A stretch of DNA of 64,000 nt from Mycobacterium mantenii (GTDB lineage: Bacteria; Actinomycetota; Actinomycetes; Mycobacteriales; Mycobacteriaceae), in NCBI RefSeq assembly GCF_010731775.1, contig NZ_AP022590.1, positions 1,116,001-1,180,000 on the forward strand, in the 5' to 3' direction. The notes beneath the pieces were generated by a model. The model ran no database searches. It saw only the letters and a program-made list of their open reading frames with translations, and was not told where the DNA came from. Positions within the stretch are counted from its first letter, which is position 1. Every line of letters begins with the position of its first letter. The position numbers and the translations under genes are program-made. Of this stretch, positions 23,643-33,879 are shown piece by piece.

Positions 23643-24833
23643 ATGGATTTCGAACTCGACGCCGGGCAGCGCGCCTGGCTCACCGAGGTTCGTGAATTCC
23701 TGCACGACAACGTCACCCCGGAAGTGCGCGCCGAGCTCGCCGAGCACGACTTGGAATTCCCCGGTGGCGAGGTTGCCCGGTTTCGGCGCAAGATCGGGGC
23801 CAAGGGCTGGTTCGGGCTGAACTGGCCGCGCGAGTATGGCGGGCTTGCCGGCGAACGGGGCCTCGGCGCCATTCACCTGCATCTGCTGATGAGCGAATTC
23901 GAATACTGGGGCGTGCCGGGACCCGACCTGACCGTGACGTCGGTGGCGCCGATGATCATGCGGCACGGCACCGGGCGCAACAAGACCGAATGGCTGCCCC
24001 TGATCGCCAGGGGCGAAATGATCTGCGCGGTCGGCTATTCCGAACCCGATGCGGGAACCGACCTGGCCAGCCTGCGGACCAGTGCCCTTCGTGACGGCGA
24101 AGAATGGGTGATCAACGGCACCAAGATCTGGAACAGCGGCGCCCAGCGCGCGACGCACGAATGGCTCTGCGTCCGTACCGATCCGGCCGCAGCCCGGCAT
24201 CGCGGCATCTCGGTGATCATCGTGCCGATCGACAGCCCGGGCGTCGAAATCCGCCCGCTGTACGCCTGGTCGGGCTATCGCACCAACGAGGTGCACTTCC
24301 GTGACGTGCGGGTACCGGTCACCAATCTGGTCGGCGAGGTCAACCGCGGCTGGACCTACATCACCGGTGCGCTCGACCTGGAACGCGGTGCGCTGACGAA
24401 CGCCGGGGACCTGCGCCGCGCCGTCGAGGAATTGCACGAGCTGGCGCGCCGGCCGCGGCGCGACGGGACCGTGCCCGCCGACGATCCGTCGCTGCGCCGT
24501 CGGCTGGCGCAGGCCGAGGCCGACGTCGCGGTGGCCGTTCTGATGGGCTACGAGGCGGCGTCGATCCTCGACAGTGGCGTCATACCCACCGTCGAGGTCA
24601 GCGTCGAAAAGGTGTTCACCAGCGAGCTGCGCCAGCGCATCGCCGACCTGGCGCTCGATCTCCTCGGCCCGGACGGCCTGCTGGCGCATCGCAGCGAACG
24701 GGCCCCGCTGGCCGGCAAGTTCGAGCGGCTCTACCGGACCGCCCCGCTGATGCGCTTCGGCGGCGGGACCAACGAGGTGCTGCGCGACATCATCGCCCAG
24801 CGCGGGCACGGAATGCCGTCCTATGGACGCTGA
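23643..24833 (+). CDS. Acyl-CoA dehydrogenase, first subunit of a probable alpha2beta2 FadE pair
   Basis: About 396 residues from MDFELDAGQRAWLTEVREFL; a start 33 bp upstream is possible. It has the FAD/substrate strand ICAVGYSEPDAGTDLASLRT, NGTKIWNSGAQ, GYRTNEVHFRDVRVP and the late FGGGTNEVLRDIIAQRG. It resembles the steroid-type FadE proteins (FadE26-FadE29), which work as heterotetramers of two different subunits encoded side by side. The usual YEGT glutamate is GGGT, so the catalytic base must lie elsewhere, as in long- or branched-chain members. A second FadE gene follows after 21 bp. Reaction: alpha,beta-desaturation of a bulky acyl-CoA. Confidence 0.9.
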   Translation: MDFELDAGQRAWLTEVREFLHDNVTPEVRAELAEHDLEFPGGEVARFRRKIGAKGWFGLNWPREYGGLAGERGLGAIHLHLLMSEFEYWGVPGPDLTVTSVAPMIMRHGTGRNKTEWLPLIARGEMICAVGYSEPDAGTDLASLRTSALRDGEEWVINGTKIWNSGAQRATHEWLCVRTDPAAARHRGISVIIVPIDSPGVEIRPLYAWSGYRTNEVHFRDVRVPVTNLVGEVNRGWTYITGALDLERGALTNAGDLRRAVEELHELARRPRRDGTVPADDPSLRRRLAQAEADVAVAVLMGYEAASILDSGVIPTVEVSVEKVFTSELRQRIADLALDLLGPDGLLAHRSERAPLAGKFERLYRTAPLMRFGGGTNEVLRDIIAQRGHGMPSYGR

Positions 24834-24854
24834 CGGGAGCCTCGCGCAGCGCCT

Positions 24855-25973
24855 ATGAAGACGATCCCCACCGCCGAACAGCGCGAGTTCGCCTCGGCGT
24901 TACGCGCCCTGCTGGCCGCCGAGAACCCGATCGGTCTGGTCCGCGCCCTCGACGAACCCGGCGCGGACCGCGGCACCCCGTCGCTGTGGAAGGCGCTGGC
25001 CGACGTGGGCGTCTTCGGCCTGGCCATCACCGAGGAGTACGGCGGGGCCGGCGGCTCCCTCGACGACCTCGCCGTCTTCTACACCGAGGCCGGCCGCGCA
25101 CTATGCCCGACGACGGTGCACAGCAGCGTTCAGGCCGCGCTGGCCATCGACCAGCTCGGCTCCCCGGACCTCAAGTCCCGCTGGCTGCCGGCGCTCGCGT
25201 CCGGGAGCGCCCGGGCCACCACCGCGCTCTGGAACGCCCGCGACGCCGCCCTCGTCGCCCCGGTGCTTCGCGCCGATCTCGCCGGGGACAACTGGCGGCT
25301 CACCGGAACCGCGGACTACGTCCTGGACGCCGACGTCGCCGATCTCATCGTGGTGGCGGCCGTGGCGACCGGGCGGCCCAAGGTCTTCGTCGTCGACGTC
25401 CGCGGTGTCAACGTGGAACCGCTCGACATGGCCGGTGGGCTCCGCGCATTCACCGTCGGCTTCGATGACGTCACGGCCGACGCGGCGTTCGACGGGGTGA
25501 CCGCGACCGCGCTGCGCCGGCTGGCCAACACCGCGGTGGCGCTGTGGTCACTCGACCTGGTCGGCGTCGGCCAGGCGGTGCTGGAGCGCACCGTCGACTA
25601 CACCAAGCTGCGTCATCAATTCGGCCGGCCCATCGCGTCGTTTCAGGCGGCCCAGCACCTGATCGCCAACATGCACATCGCCGTGGCGGCGGCGCGATTG
25701 GCCGCGCACGCGGCGGTGTTCTGGCTGGGACGCGGCCGCGTCGCGAGCAAGGAGACGGCGATCGCGCGCATGCACGCGGCCACCGCGGCCCGGCTGATCA
25801 CGCTGGACGCCCACCAATTGCACGGCGGCATGGGCTATGTCACCGAGACCGACCTGCACCTATGGAGCGAGCGGGCACGGCTCGGCTCCACATTCGGCGG
25901 CGGGGCCGACGTCGCCGCCGCCTGGCTGGAGCAGACCATGGACGACGAGGCAGCCGAAGGGGAGCGCCGTTGA
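24855..25973 (+). CDS. Acyl-CoA dehydrogenase, second FadE subunit
   Basis: This 372-residue partner is shorter and divergent. It retains FGLAITEEYGGAGGSLDDLAV, the TKLRHQFGRPIASFQAAQH helix and LHGGMGYVTETDLHLW, but the central FAD-contact region (ATTALWNARDAALVAPV) is degenerate. That asymmetry is the rule in ChsE-type alpha2beta2 enzymes, in which two different subunits form the active unit. It sits directly after the first FadE gene and its stop overlaps the next gene's TTG start, so the operon is tightly coupled. Confidence 0.88.
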   Translation: MKTIPTAEQREFASALRALLAAENPIGLVRALDEPGADRGTPSLWKALADVGVFGLAITEEYGGAGGSLDDLAVFYTEAGRALCPTTVHSSVQAALAIDQLGSPDLKSRWLPALASGSARATTALWNARDAALVAPVLRADLAGDNWRLTGTADYVLDADVADLIVVAAVATGRPKVFVVDVRGVNVEPLDMAGGLRAFTVGFDDVTADAAFDGVTATALRRLANTAVALWSLDLVGVGQAVLERTVDYTKLRHQFGRPIASFQAAQHLIANMHIAVAAARLAAHAAVFWLGRGRVASKETAIARMHAATAARLITLDAHQLHGGMGYVTETDLHLWSERARLGSTFGGGADVAAAWLEQTMDDEAAEGERR

Positions 25974-26470
25974 GCGAGGACAGTTTGATCGACCCGGAAT
26001 CGGCGTCGCGAGTGGGCACGGTCGCCGCGTCGGCGACCGGTGAGGTGAACCGGCGCGATTGGCAACGCTGGGCCGCGGCGGTCGGTGACCACAACCCGCT
26101 GTATTTCGACGCGGATTACGCCCGGGCCAATGGATATCGCGACGTCATCTGCCCGCCGCTGTTTCTGCAGTACGCGATACTCGGCGTGTCGCCGCTCGAG
26201 TCGCTGCGTCCCGACGGATCGTCGGGTGCGGTCTCCGGCAGTCTGGCGTTCCCCCGCGCCCCCAAGCGGATGGCCGGCGGGGAGAGCTTCACGTTTCACC
26301 TGCCCGCCTATCACCGTGACGAGATCGAGATGGTCCGCACCATCGAGTCGATCGTCGAAAAGCAGGGCCGCTCCGGCAAATTCGTCCTCGTCACCTGGCA
26401 CACGGTATACCGCAACCAGCATCGCGACCTGTTGGCCGAAGCGTCGACGTCGATGATCGCCCGCCCCTAG
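25970..26470 (+). CDS. MaoC-fold hydratase subunit (ChsH2 N-domain-like)
   Basis: A TTG start at 25970 overlaps the preceding stop (TTGA) and has AAGGGGAG upstream, giving 166 residues. The pattern RRDWQRWAAAVGDHNPLYFDADYARANGY matches the MaoC_dehydrat_N/FAS1-like hotdog domain, as in the N-terminal half of ChsH2. In the cholesterol system ChsH1 and ChsH2 form a heteromeric enoyl-CoA hydratase for the ring-linked side chain. Here the hotdog domain is a separate protein and its DUF35 partner domain is encoded at 28129. The second hotdog subunit follows 10 bp downstream. Confidence 0.85.
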   Translation: MSEDSLIDPESASRVGTVAASATGEVNRRDWQRWAAAVGDHNPLYFDADYARANGYRDVICPPLFLQYAILGVSPLESLRPDGSSGAVSGSLAFPRAPKRMAGGESFTFHLPAYHRDEIEMVRTIESIVEKQGRSGKFVLVTWHTVYRNQHRDLLAEASTSMIARP

Positions 26471-26480
26471 GAAGAGTGTC

Positions 26481-26927
26481 ATGACCGATCCGCAGCTGTG
26501 CTATGAAGACGTCGCGGTGGGCGAGCACCTCCCCATGCTGACCCTCACCGTCGACGAGACCCAGATGTTCTTCTTCAGCGCCGCCACCTACAACGGCCAC
26601 CGCATTCACTACGACAAAGAGTGGGCCCGCGACACCGAGGGATACGACAACGTCCTGGTGCACGGCCCGCTGCAGGCGGCGCTGCTGGCCCGCGCCCTCG
26701 GGGACTGGATCGGCGGGCGCGGGCGACTGGTGTCCTTCTCGGTGCAGAACCGGGCGGTCGCGTATCCCGGCGAACCGCTCAGCTTCGGCGGCGAGATCAC
26801 AGGTAAACGCTTGACCGACAAGGGAACCGGGCTGGTCGACCTCATCATCGCCGGGCGTCGCGACGACACGATACTGATGCCGGGAATGGCGACGGTCGAG
26901 CTGCCGTTGCGGGGAGACCGGCCGTGA
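26481..26927 (+). CDS. MaoC-fold hydratase subunit (ChsH1-like)
   Basis: A 148-residue hotdog protein with the segment FFFSAATYNGHRIHYDKEWA and DNVLVHGPLQAALLARAL, which places the hydratase Asp/Asn-His pair and the substrate-gating HG turn as in ChsH1-like proteins. It should form the catalytic partner of the subunit encoded just upstream and add water to the enoyl-CoA made by the FadE pair. Its stop overlaps the GTG of the thiolase-like gene (GTGA). Confidence 0.87.
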   Translation: MTDPQLCYEDVAVGEHLPMLTLTVDETQMFFFSAATYNGHRIHYDKEWARDTEGYDNVLVHGPLQAALLARALGDWIGGRGRLVSFSVQNRAVAYPGEPLSFGGEITGKRLTDKGTGLVDLIIAGRRDDTILMPGMATVELPLRGDRP

Positions 26928-28126
26928 CCGGGCTGCGCGGCGAGGCGGCCATCGTCGGGATCGCGGAGTTGCCCGCCGAACGGCGTCTCACCCGTGCGCC
27001 GCTGTTCACCCTCGACCAGTACGCGGCGCTGGCGAAGCTGGTGATCGAGGACGCCGGGGTCGATCCCGGCCGTGTCAACGGCCTGCTGACCCACGGCATT
27101 GCCGAATCGGCCATGTTCGCGCCGGCCACGCTGTGCGAATACCTGGGTCTTGCACTGGATTTCGGTGAGCGCGTGGACCTCGGCGGGGCCACCTCCGCCG
27201 GAATGATCTGGCGGGCCGCGGCGGCCGTCGAACTCGGTATCTGCGACGCGGCGCTGGCCGTGGTGCCCGGGTCGGCGTCCCTGCCCCAGTCACAGCGGCG
27301 ACCCGCGCCCGACCCGAATTGGTATGGGGCGTCGTCGAACAACTACGGCTCGCCGCAGGCCGAATTCGAGATTCCCTACGGCAACGTCGGCCAGAACGCG
27401 CCCTACGCCCAGATCGCCCAGCGATACGCGGCGGAATTCGGTTACGACCCCGCCGCGGTCGCCAAAATCGCCGTGGATCAACGGACCAACGCGTGCGCGC
27501 ACCCCGGCGCGGTGTTTCACGGCACCCCCATCACGGTTAACGACGTGCTCGAGAGCCCAATGATCGCCGACCCGATCCACATGCTGGAGACGGTGATGCG
27601 CGTGCACGGGGGAGTGGGCGTGTTGATCGCCAACGCCGACATCGCCCGCCGCGGCCGCCACCGCCCGGTGTGGATCAAGGGTTTCGGCGAACACATCGCC
27701 TTCAAGACCCCCACCTATGCCGAGGACCTGTTGTCCACCCCGATCGCGCGCGCCGCCGACCGGGCCTTCGCGATGGCCGGGCTGAGCCGGTCCGACGTCG
27801 ACGTCGCGTCGATCTACGACTGCTACACCATCACGGTGCTGATGAGTCTGGAGGACGCCGGGTTCTGCGCGAAAGGCGAAGGCATGCCGTGGATCAAGGA
27901 ACACGACCTGACCTATCGCGGCGACTTCCCGCTCAACACCGCCGGCGGCCAGCTGTCCTTTGGGCAGGCCGGCATGGCGGGCGGCATGCATCATGTGGTC
28001 GACGGTGCACGCCAGATCATGGGCCGGGCCGGCGACGCGCAGGTGCCCGACTGCCACACCGCGTTCGTGACCGGCAACGGCGGCATCATGAGCGAGCAGG
28101 TCGCGCTGCTGATGCGGGGGGATTAG
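26924..28126 (+). CDS. Thiolase-fold aldolase, Ltp2-like
   Basis: A 400-residue thiolase-superfamily protein. At the position of the thiolase nucleophile it reads GGATSAG (about 88-93), with no cysteine, and the C-terminal GHPxG motif is replaced by AGGMHHVVDGARQ. A conserved tyrosine block (SIYDCYTITVLMSLEDAGFC) is present. These are features of the lipid-transfer/Ltp2 group, which performs a retro-aldol cleavage of 3-hydroxyacyl-CoA with tertiary alcohols rather than thiolysis and needs a DUF35 partner. The DUF35 gene begins two bases after its stop. This fits removal of a C3 unit from a branched side chain. Confidence 0.9.
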   Translation: MTGLRGEAAIVGIAELPAERRLTRAPLFTLDQYAALAKLVIEDAGVDPGRVNGLLTHGIAESAMFAPATLCEYLGLALDFGERVDLGGATSAGMIWRAAAAVELGICDAALAVVPGSASLPQSQRRPAPDPNWYGASSNNYGSPQAEFEIPYGNVGQNAPYAQIAQRYAAEFGYDPAAVAKIAVDQRTNACAHPGAVFHGTPITVNDVLESPMIADPIHMLETVMRVHGGVGVLIANADIARRGRHRPVWIKGFGEHIAFKTPTYAEDLLSTPIARAADRAFAMAGLSRSDVDVASIYDCYTITVLMSLEDAGFCAKGEGMPWIKEHDLTYRGDFPLNTAGGQLSFGQAGMAGGMHHVVDGARQIMGRAGDAQVPDCHTAFVTGNGGIMSEQVALLMRGD

Positions 28127-28128
28127 CC

Positions 28129-28539
28129 ATGGGCCACCCCGACGCTCTCCCGGTCCCCGAGCCGACGCCCGTCTCGCGGCCGTTCTGGGACGGCCTGGCC
28201 CAGCACCGGATCCTGGTGCAGTACTCGCCGTCATTGCGGCGCTATGTGTTCTATCCGCGCACGCTGGCGCCGGGAACTCTGGCCGACGACCTGGAATGGC
28301 GCGAAATCGACGGCGCCGGAACGCTGTACACCTTCACGATCGCCCGCCGGCCCACCGGCCCGCCGTGGAAGGACGCGCCGCCGCAGCTGCTCGCGGTGGT
28401 GCAGTGGGATGCCGGGCCGAAATTCAGCACCGAGCTGGTCGACATCGACTCGGGTGACATCCGGATCGGAATGCGGGTGCGGCCGATGTTCTACGATCTG
28501 CCTGAGGGAATCACCCTCCTGAAGTATCGGCCCGCATGA
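28129..28539 (+). CDS. Stand-alone DUF35 OB-fold partner protein
   Basis: A 136-residue protein. The N-terminal helix RPFWDGLAQHRILVQYSPS leads to the region that is normally a rubredoxin-like zinc ribbon, but here YSPSLRRYVFYPRTLAPG has none of the four cysteines. The OB fold follows (EWREIDGAGTLYTFTIARRP to RVRPMFYDLPEGI). DUF35 proteins bind Ltp-type aldolases and acyl-CoA; in ChsH2 this domain is fused to MaoC. It lies between the aldolase and an esterase, overlapping the latter by 4 bp. Confidence 0.87.
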   Translation: MGHPDALPVPEPTPVSRPFWDGLAQHRILVQYSPSLRRYVFYPRTLAPGTLADDLEWREIDGAGTLYTFTIARRPTGPPWKDAPPQLLAVVQWDAGPKFSTELVDIDSGDIRIGMRVRPMFYDLPEGITLLKYRPA

Positions 28540-29524
28540 CCTCGACGAAGAGGTCGGAGGTGGACATGGACGACCCCCTGCACGGCGTGGTGCAGGCGAT
28601 GCTTGACCAGTTGAACGCGGGATTCCCGCGCGTCGAGCAGATGACCGGCCCGCAGGCGCGCGCCGCGGTGGCCGAACGCCGCATGCCGGTCGACAACCTC
28701 GACGATGTCCACAGCGCCACCGACGTCGTGGTCCCGGGTCCCGACGGCGCCGTCCCGGTACGCATCTACGAGCCGCGCGGCGGGCGATCGGACGACCGCG
28801 CCGCGATCGTGTTCTACCACGGGGGCGGCTTCGTCTTCTGCGACATCGAATCTCACGATGGGTTCTGCCGTGCCCTGGCCCGGGGCGGTCAAGCCGTCGT
28901 GGTCTCGGTGGACTACCGCCTCGCGCCGGAGCATCCCGCCCCCGCGGCCGCGCTGGACGCATTCGCGGTGTTCCGCTGGGCGGTCGAGCATTCCGCCGAG
29001 CTGGGCATCGACCCCGCACGCACCGCGGTCGCCGGCGACAGCGCCGGCGGCAACCTGGCCGCCGTCACCGCCATCCTCTGCCGCGACCGTGGCGTCAGCC
29101 GGCCCGCCACGCAGCTGCTGCTCTACCCGGCGATCGATCCGAGCTTCGACACCGACAGCTATCACCGCTATGGCACCGGATATTTCAACACCCGCGCCGC
29201 GATGCAGTGGTACTGGCGCCAATACCTGGGCGCACAAACGGTTTTCGACCCGCCGTATCTGGTGGCGCCGGCCCGCGCGTCCTCGCATGCGGGCCTGCCG
29301 CCCGCGGTGATCGTGACGGCCGGGCTGGATCCCCTGCACAGCGAGGGATGCGACTACGCCCGCCAGTTGCGCAACGCGGGAGTGCCCGTCGTGCACCGGG
29401 ACTTTCCCGGACTGTTCCACGGCTTCATGACCATGCAATCGTTCCCACCGGCAGCATCGGCACAGCATCTGGTCTGGGCCGACTTGCGCCAGCTGCTGCA
29501 TCCGGCCTACCGGAGCGCGGTGTC

Positions 29525-29528
<4 letters not shown>
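28536..29528 (+). CDS. HSL-family esterase
   Basis: A 330-residue alpha/beta hydrolase: HGGGF at 95-99, nucleophile Ser169 (GDSAGGNLA), acid in TAGLDPLHSEG and histidine in PGLFHGFMTM. The start overlaps the DUF35 stop (ATGA); an ATG at 28566 (MDDPLHGVV) is an alternative. Its stop overlaps the following BVMO start by 4 bp. An esterase next to a BVMO suggests hydrolysis of the ester or lactone made by Baeyer-Villiger oxidation, giving an acid and an alcohol for further beta-oxidation. Substrate inferred from context only. Confidence 0.9.
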
Positions 29529-31120
<1,592 letters not shown>

Positions 31121-31144
31121 CGACGTCGGAGAGGAAGTGAAGCC

Positions 31145-32764
31145 GTGCTGGAAACGGTTCAACAGCTACTTCGGCAGCGTCGCCACGACGACACCCCGGC
31201 GCTGGCGCACGGTGATCGGACCTGGACCTGGCGCGAGCACCTGGCCGAAGCCGAGGCGGAGGCCGCGGCGCTCATCGCGCTCGCGGACCCGGCGCGACCG
31301 TTGCACGTCGGCGCCTTGCTGGGTAACTCGCCGGCCATGCTGCGGGCGATGGCCGCGGCCGCGCTGGGCGGCTACGTGTTGTGCGGGATCAACACCACGC
31401 GGCGCGGCGCCGGCCTGCTCGCCGACATCCGGCGATCCGACTGCCAACTGCTGCTCGTCGACCCGCAGCATCGCGAACTGTTGAATGGGTTGGACCTCAA
31501 CGGCATTCGGGTGATCGATGTGACCGGCGAACGCTACGCCGAGGCCGTCGCCGCCGCGCCGCCGCTGGTCCCGCACCGCGAGGTCGCCGGCGCCGACACC
31601 CTGATGATGATCTTCACCTCGGGCACCAGCGGCGATCCCAAGGTGGTGCGGTTCGCCCACGGCATGGCGATCATGTGCGGCGCCAGCCTGATCTTCCAGT
31701 ACGACGTCACCGCCGCCGACGTCTGCTACCTGTCGATGCCGCTCTTCCACTCCAACGGCGTCGCCGCCGGGTGGGCGGTCGCCATCGGCAGCGGCGCCAC
31801 CATGGTGCCGGCCCGGTTCTCGCCGTCACGATTCCTCGACGACGTGCGCCGCTACCGCGTGACATATTTGAACTACGTCGGCAAGCCGCTGGCGTTGATC
31901 CTGTCCACCCCCGAGCGTCCGGACGACGCCGACAACACCCTGCGGGTGGCGTTCGGCAACGAGGCCACCGACCGCGACATCGCCGAATTTGCAAGGCGTT
32001 TCGGATGTCGGGTGGTGGACAGCTTCGGTTCAAGCGAGTTCGCGGTGATCGTCGTCCGGGAGGACGGCACCCCACCCGGATCGATCGGCAGGCCGTATCC
32101 GGGGGTGAGCATCTACAACCCGACGACGCTGCGGGAGTGCGAGGCCGCGCGGTTCGACGCGCAGGGGGCGCTGACGAACTTCGACGACGCGGTCGGTGAG
32201 CTGGTGAACACCCAGGGGGCGGGGCCCTTCGCCGGCTACTACAACGATCCGGGCGCCACCGCGGAGCGCATGCGGCACGGGATGTACTGGTCCGGTGATC
32301 TGGCCTACCGCGACGCCGACGGCTGGATCTACCTTGCCGGCCGGACCGCCGATTGGATGCGGGTGGACGGGGAGAACTTGGCGGCCGGTCCGATCGAGCG
32401 GATCTTGGCGCGGCTGCCCGAGATCAGCCAGGTCGCCGTCTATGCGGTCCCCGACGACCGGGTGGGCGATCAGGTGATGGCCGCGCTGGTGCTGCGGCCC
32501 GGGACAAGCCTGGGCCCGGATGACCTCGAGAAATTCCTTGCCGAGCAGGCCGACCTGTCGCGGAAGGCGTGGCCGCGCTACGTGCGCATCAACGATCAGC
32601 TGCCGAGGACCGCGACGAACAAGATCCTCAAGCGTGCGCTGATCGCCGCAGGCGTCACCGCGCAGGATGGCCTGTTGTGGATGCGGCCCGCCCGCGGCAC
32701 CAGTTACGCGCCGGTGGCCGAAAACGCCGATGGCCGTGCGGCATCCACTGTCACGGGAGGCTGA
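31145..32764 (+). CDS. Acyl-CoA synthetase, FadD17-like
   Basis: A 539-residue adenylate-forming enzyme with GTG start and GAGAGGAAG upstream. The AMP-binding loop is IFTSGTSGDPKVV, followed by YLSMPLFHSNGVAAGWAV, FGNEATDRDI, YWSGDLAYRDADG and a C-terminal hinge and lysine region (PRTATNKILKRAL). From memory, blocks such as CYxSMPLFHSN, NYVGKPLA and PDDADNxLR match M. tuberculosis FadD17, a steroid side-chain acid CoA ligase. It probably primes the substrate of the FadE-MaoC-Ltp2 module and closes that operon. Confidence 0.9.
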   Translation: MLETVQQLLRQRRHDDTPALAHGDRTWTWREHLAEAEAEAAALIALADPARPLHVGALLGNSPAMLRAMAAAALGGYVLCGINTTRRGAGLLADIRRSDCQLLLVDPQHRELLNGLDLNGIRVIDVTGERYAEAVAAAPPLVPHREVAGADTLMMIFTSGTSGDPKVVRFAHGMAIMCGASLIFQYDVTAADVCYLSMPLFHSNGVAAGWAVAIGSGATMVPARFSPSRFLDDVRRYRVTYLNYVGKPLALILSTPERPDDADNTLRVAFGNEATDRDIAEFARRFGCRVVDSFGSSEFAVIVVREDGTPPGSIGRPYPGVSIYNPTTLRECEAARFDAQGALTNFDDAVGELVNTQGAGPFAGYYNDPGATAERMRHGMYWSGDLAYRDADGWIYLAGRTADWMRVDGENLAAGPIERILARLPEISQVAVYAVPDDRVGDQVMAALVLRPGTSLGPDDLEKFLAEQADLSRKAWPRYVRINDQLPRTATNKILKRALIAAGVTAQDGLLWMRPARGTSYAPVAENADGRAASTVTGG

Positions 32765-32765
32765 A

Positions 32766-33641
32766 TCAGGGGATCGCCTCACCGGCCTCGGCGGTCTCGG
32801 GCGCTTCGCCGAACCGCGCCAGCACCAGCGTTGCGCACACGGCGACCGCGAATCCCACGATCACCATCCAGCCGAACCCGTCGCGCGCGGTGTCACCCAG
32901 CCACACCACCCCGACGAGGGCGGGCGCCAGCGTCTCACCGACCACCATTCCCGCAACGGCCGTGGTCACCGACCCGCGATGCAACGCGGAGGTGAGCAGC
33001 AGAAACCCCGCGAGGCCGCCGGCGGCGGCCGCGTACAGGGCGGGGTTGGTGTAGAAGGAGCGTTTCGTGGGATCGATCGCGTCGATCAGGCGCACGCCCA
33101 CCTCGACGACACCGAAGCCACTCCCGGCGCCCAGCCCCAGTGCGAGCGCACGCGCGCGGTCGGGCAGACGCCCGGCGGCGGCACCGCCGGCGAATATCGC
33201 CACCACCACGCCCAGCAGCGCCCAGCCGAGCCCCGCCGGGGCGTGCCGAAAGTGCCCGGGGCCGGCGGCGAGGGCGAGGACGACCAGGCTGACGCAGACG
33301 ACGCCGACGGCCGTCCACTCGGCCGGCGACAGCCGCGCCGACAACACCCAGGCGGCCACCACGCCGGTGACCGCGATCGACGCGGCCAGCGCCGCCGCGA
33401 CGACATAGATCGGAACCAGGCGCAGCGCGGCGACCTGAAGTGCGAACCCGGCGACATCCAGACCGACCCCGGCCATATAGCGCCACTGCCGGACGGCCCG
33501 CAACAGCAACACCGCGTCGACACCCGAGCCGCTGCCCGCTTCCACGGAGCGCGTCCCGGCCGCCTGCAGCACGGTCGCCGTCCCGTAACAGAGCGAGCAG
33601 CCCAGCGCGAGGAGGAAGCCGATCAGCACACTCACCGACAC
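32766..33641 (-). CDS. DMT/EamA-like membrane transporter
   Basis: From the GTG at 33641 the protein has about 291 residues and 8-10 hydrophobic segments, beginning VSVSVLIGFLLALGCSLCYGTATVLQAAG, the usual first helix of drug/metabolite-type transporters. A central linker carries charged residues (RLPDRARAL), and the second half repeats the helix pattern. The last helix is followed by a short acidic tail. It is convergent with the FadD17-like gene (2 bp apart). Substrate unknown; export of a catabolic intermediate is only a guess from location. Confidence 0.75.
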   Translation of the reverse strand: MSVSVLIGFLLALGCSLCYGTATVLQAAGTRSVEAGSGSGVDAVLLLRAVRQWRYMAGVGLDVAGFALQVAALRLVPIYVVAAALAASIAVTGVVAAWVLSARLSPAEWTAVGVVCVSLVVLALAAGPGHFRHAPAGLGWALLGVVVAIFAGGAAAGRLPDRARALALGLGAGSGFGVVEVGVRLIDAIDPTKRSFYTNPALYAAAAGGLAGFLLLTSALHRGSVTTAVAGMVVGETLAPALVGVVWLGDTARDGFGWMVIVGFAVAVCATLVLARFGEAPETAEAGEAIP

Positions 33642-33856
33642 TAGGCGCCCGCGTCGCGTCGCGCGCTGACCAGCTGAGAATCCGCTGAACAAACGTTTGG
33701 GTGACGGGTCCCCGGGGCACCTCACAGGTATCCAGCGCAACAGCCCAACATCGAGGAAATTCAGCCAGTGAACGGCTGAGCTATATCCATGTCTTACGTT
33801 GCGCATATGTTTAACGTTGTGCGCCAACGAGATTCAAAACAGGGTTTAGAGTCGGT

Positions 33857-33870
33857 GTACAACTGTGTAC
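33857..33870. promoter_or_regulatory. Inverted repeat at the reductase-desaturase promoter
   Basis: GTACA-ACTG-TGTAC has 5-bp arms, flanked by AGAGT (33848-33852) and ACTCT (33869-33873), which are also inverted. TAGAGT at 33847-33852 fits a mycobacterial -10 box, placing the repeat on the transcription start 10-23 bases before the ATG at 33880. It is a candidate TetR-type operator; the regulator is not in view. Confidence 0.35.
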
Positions 33871-33879
33871 TCTAGCGAC

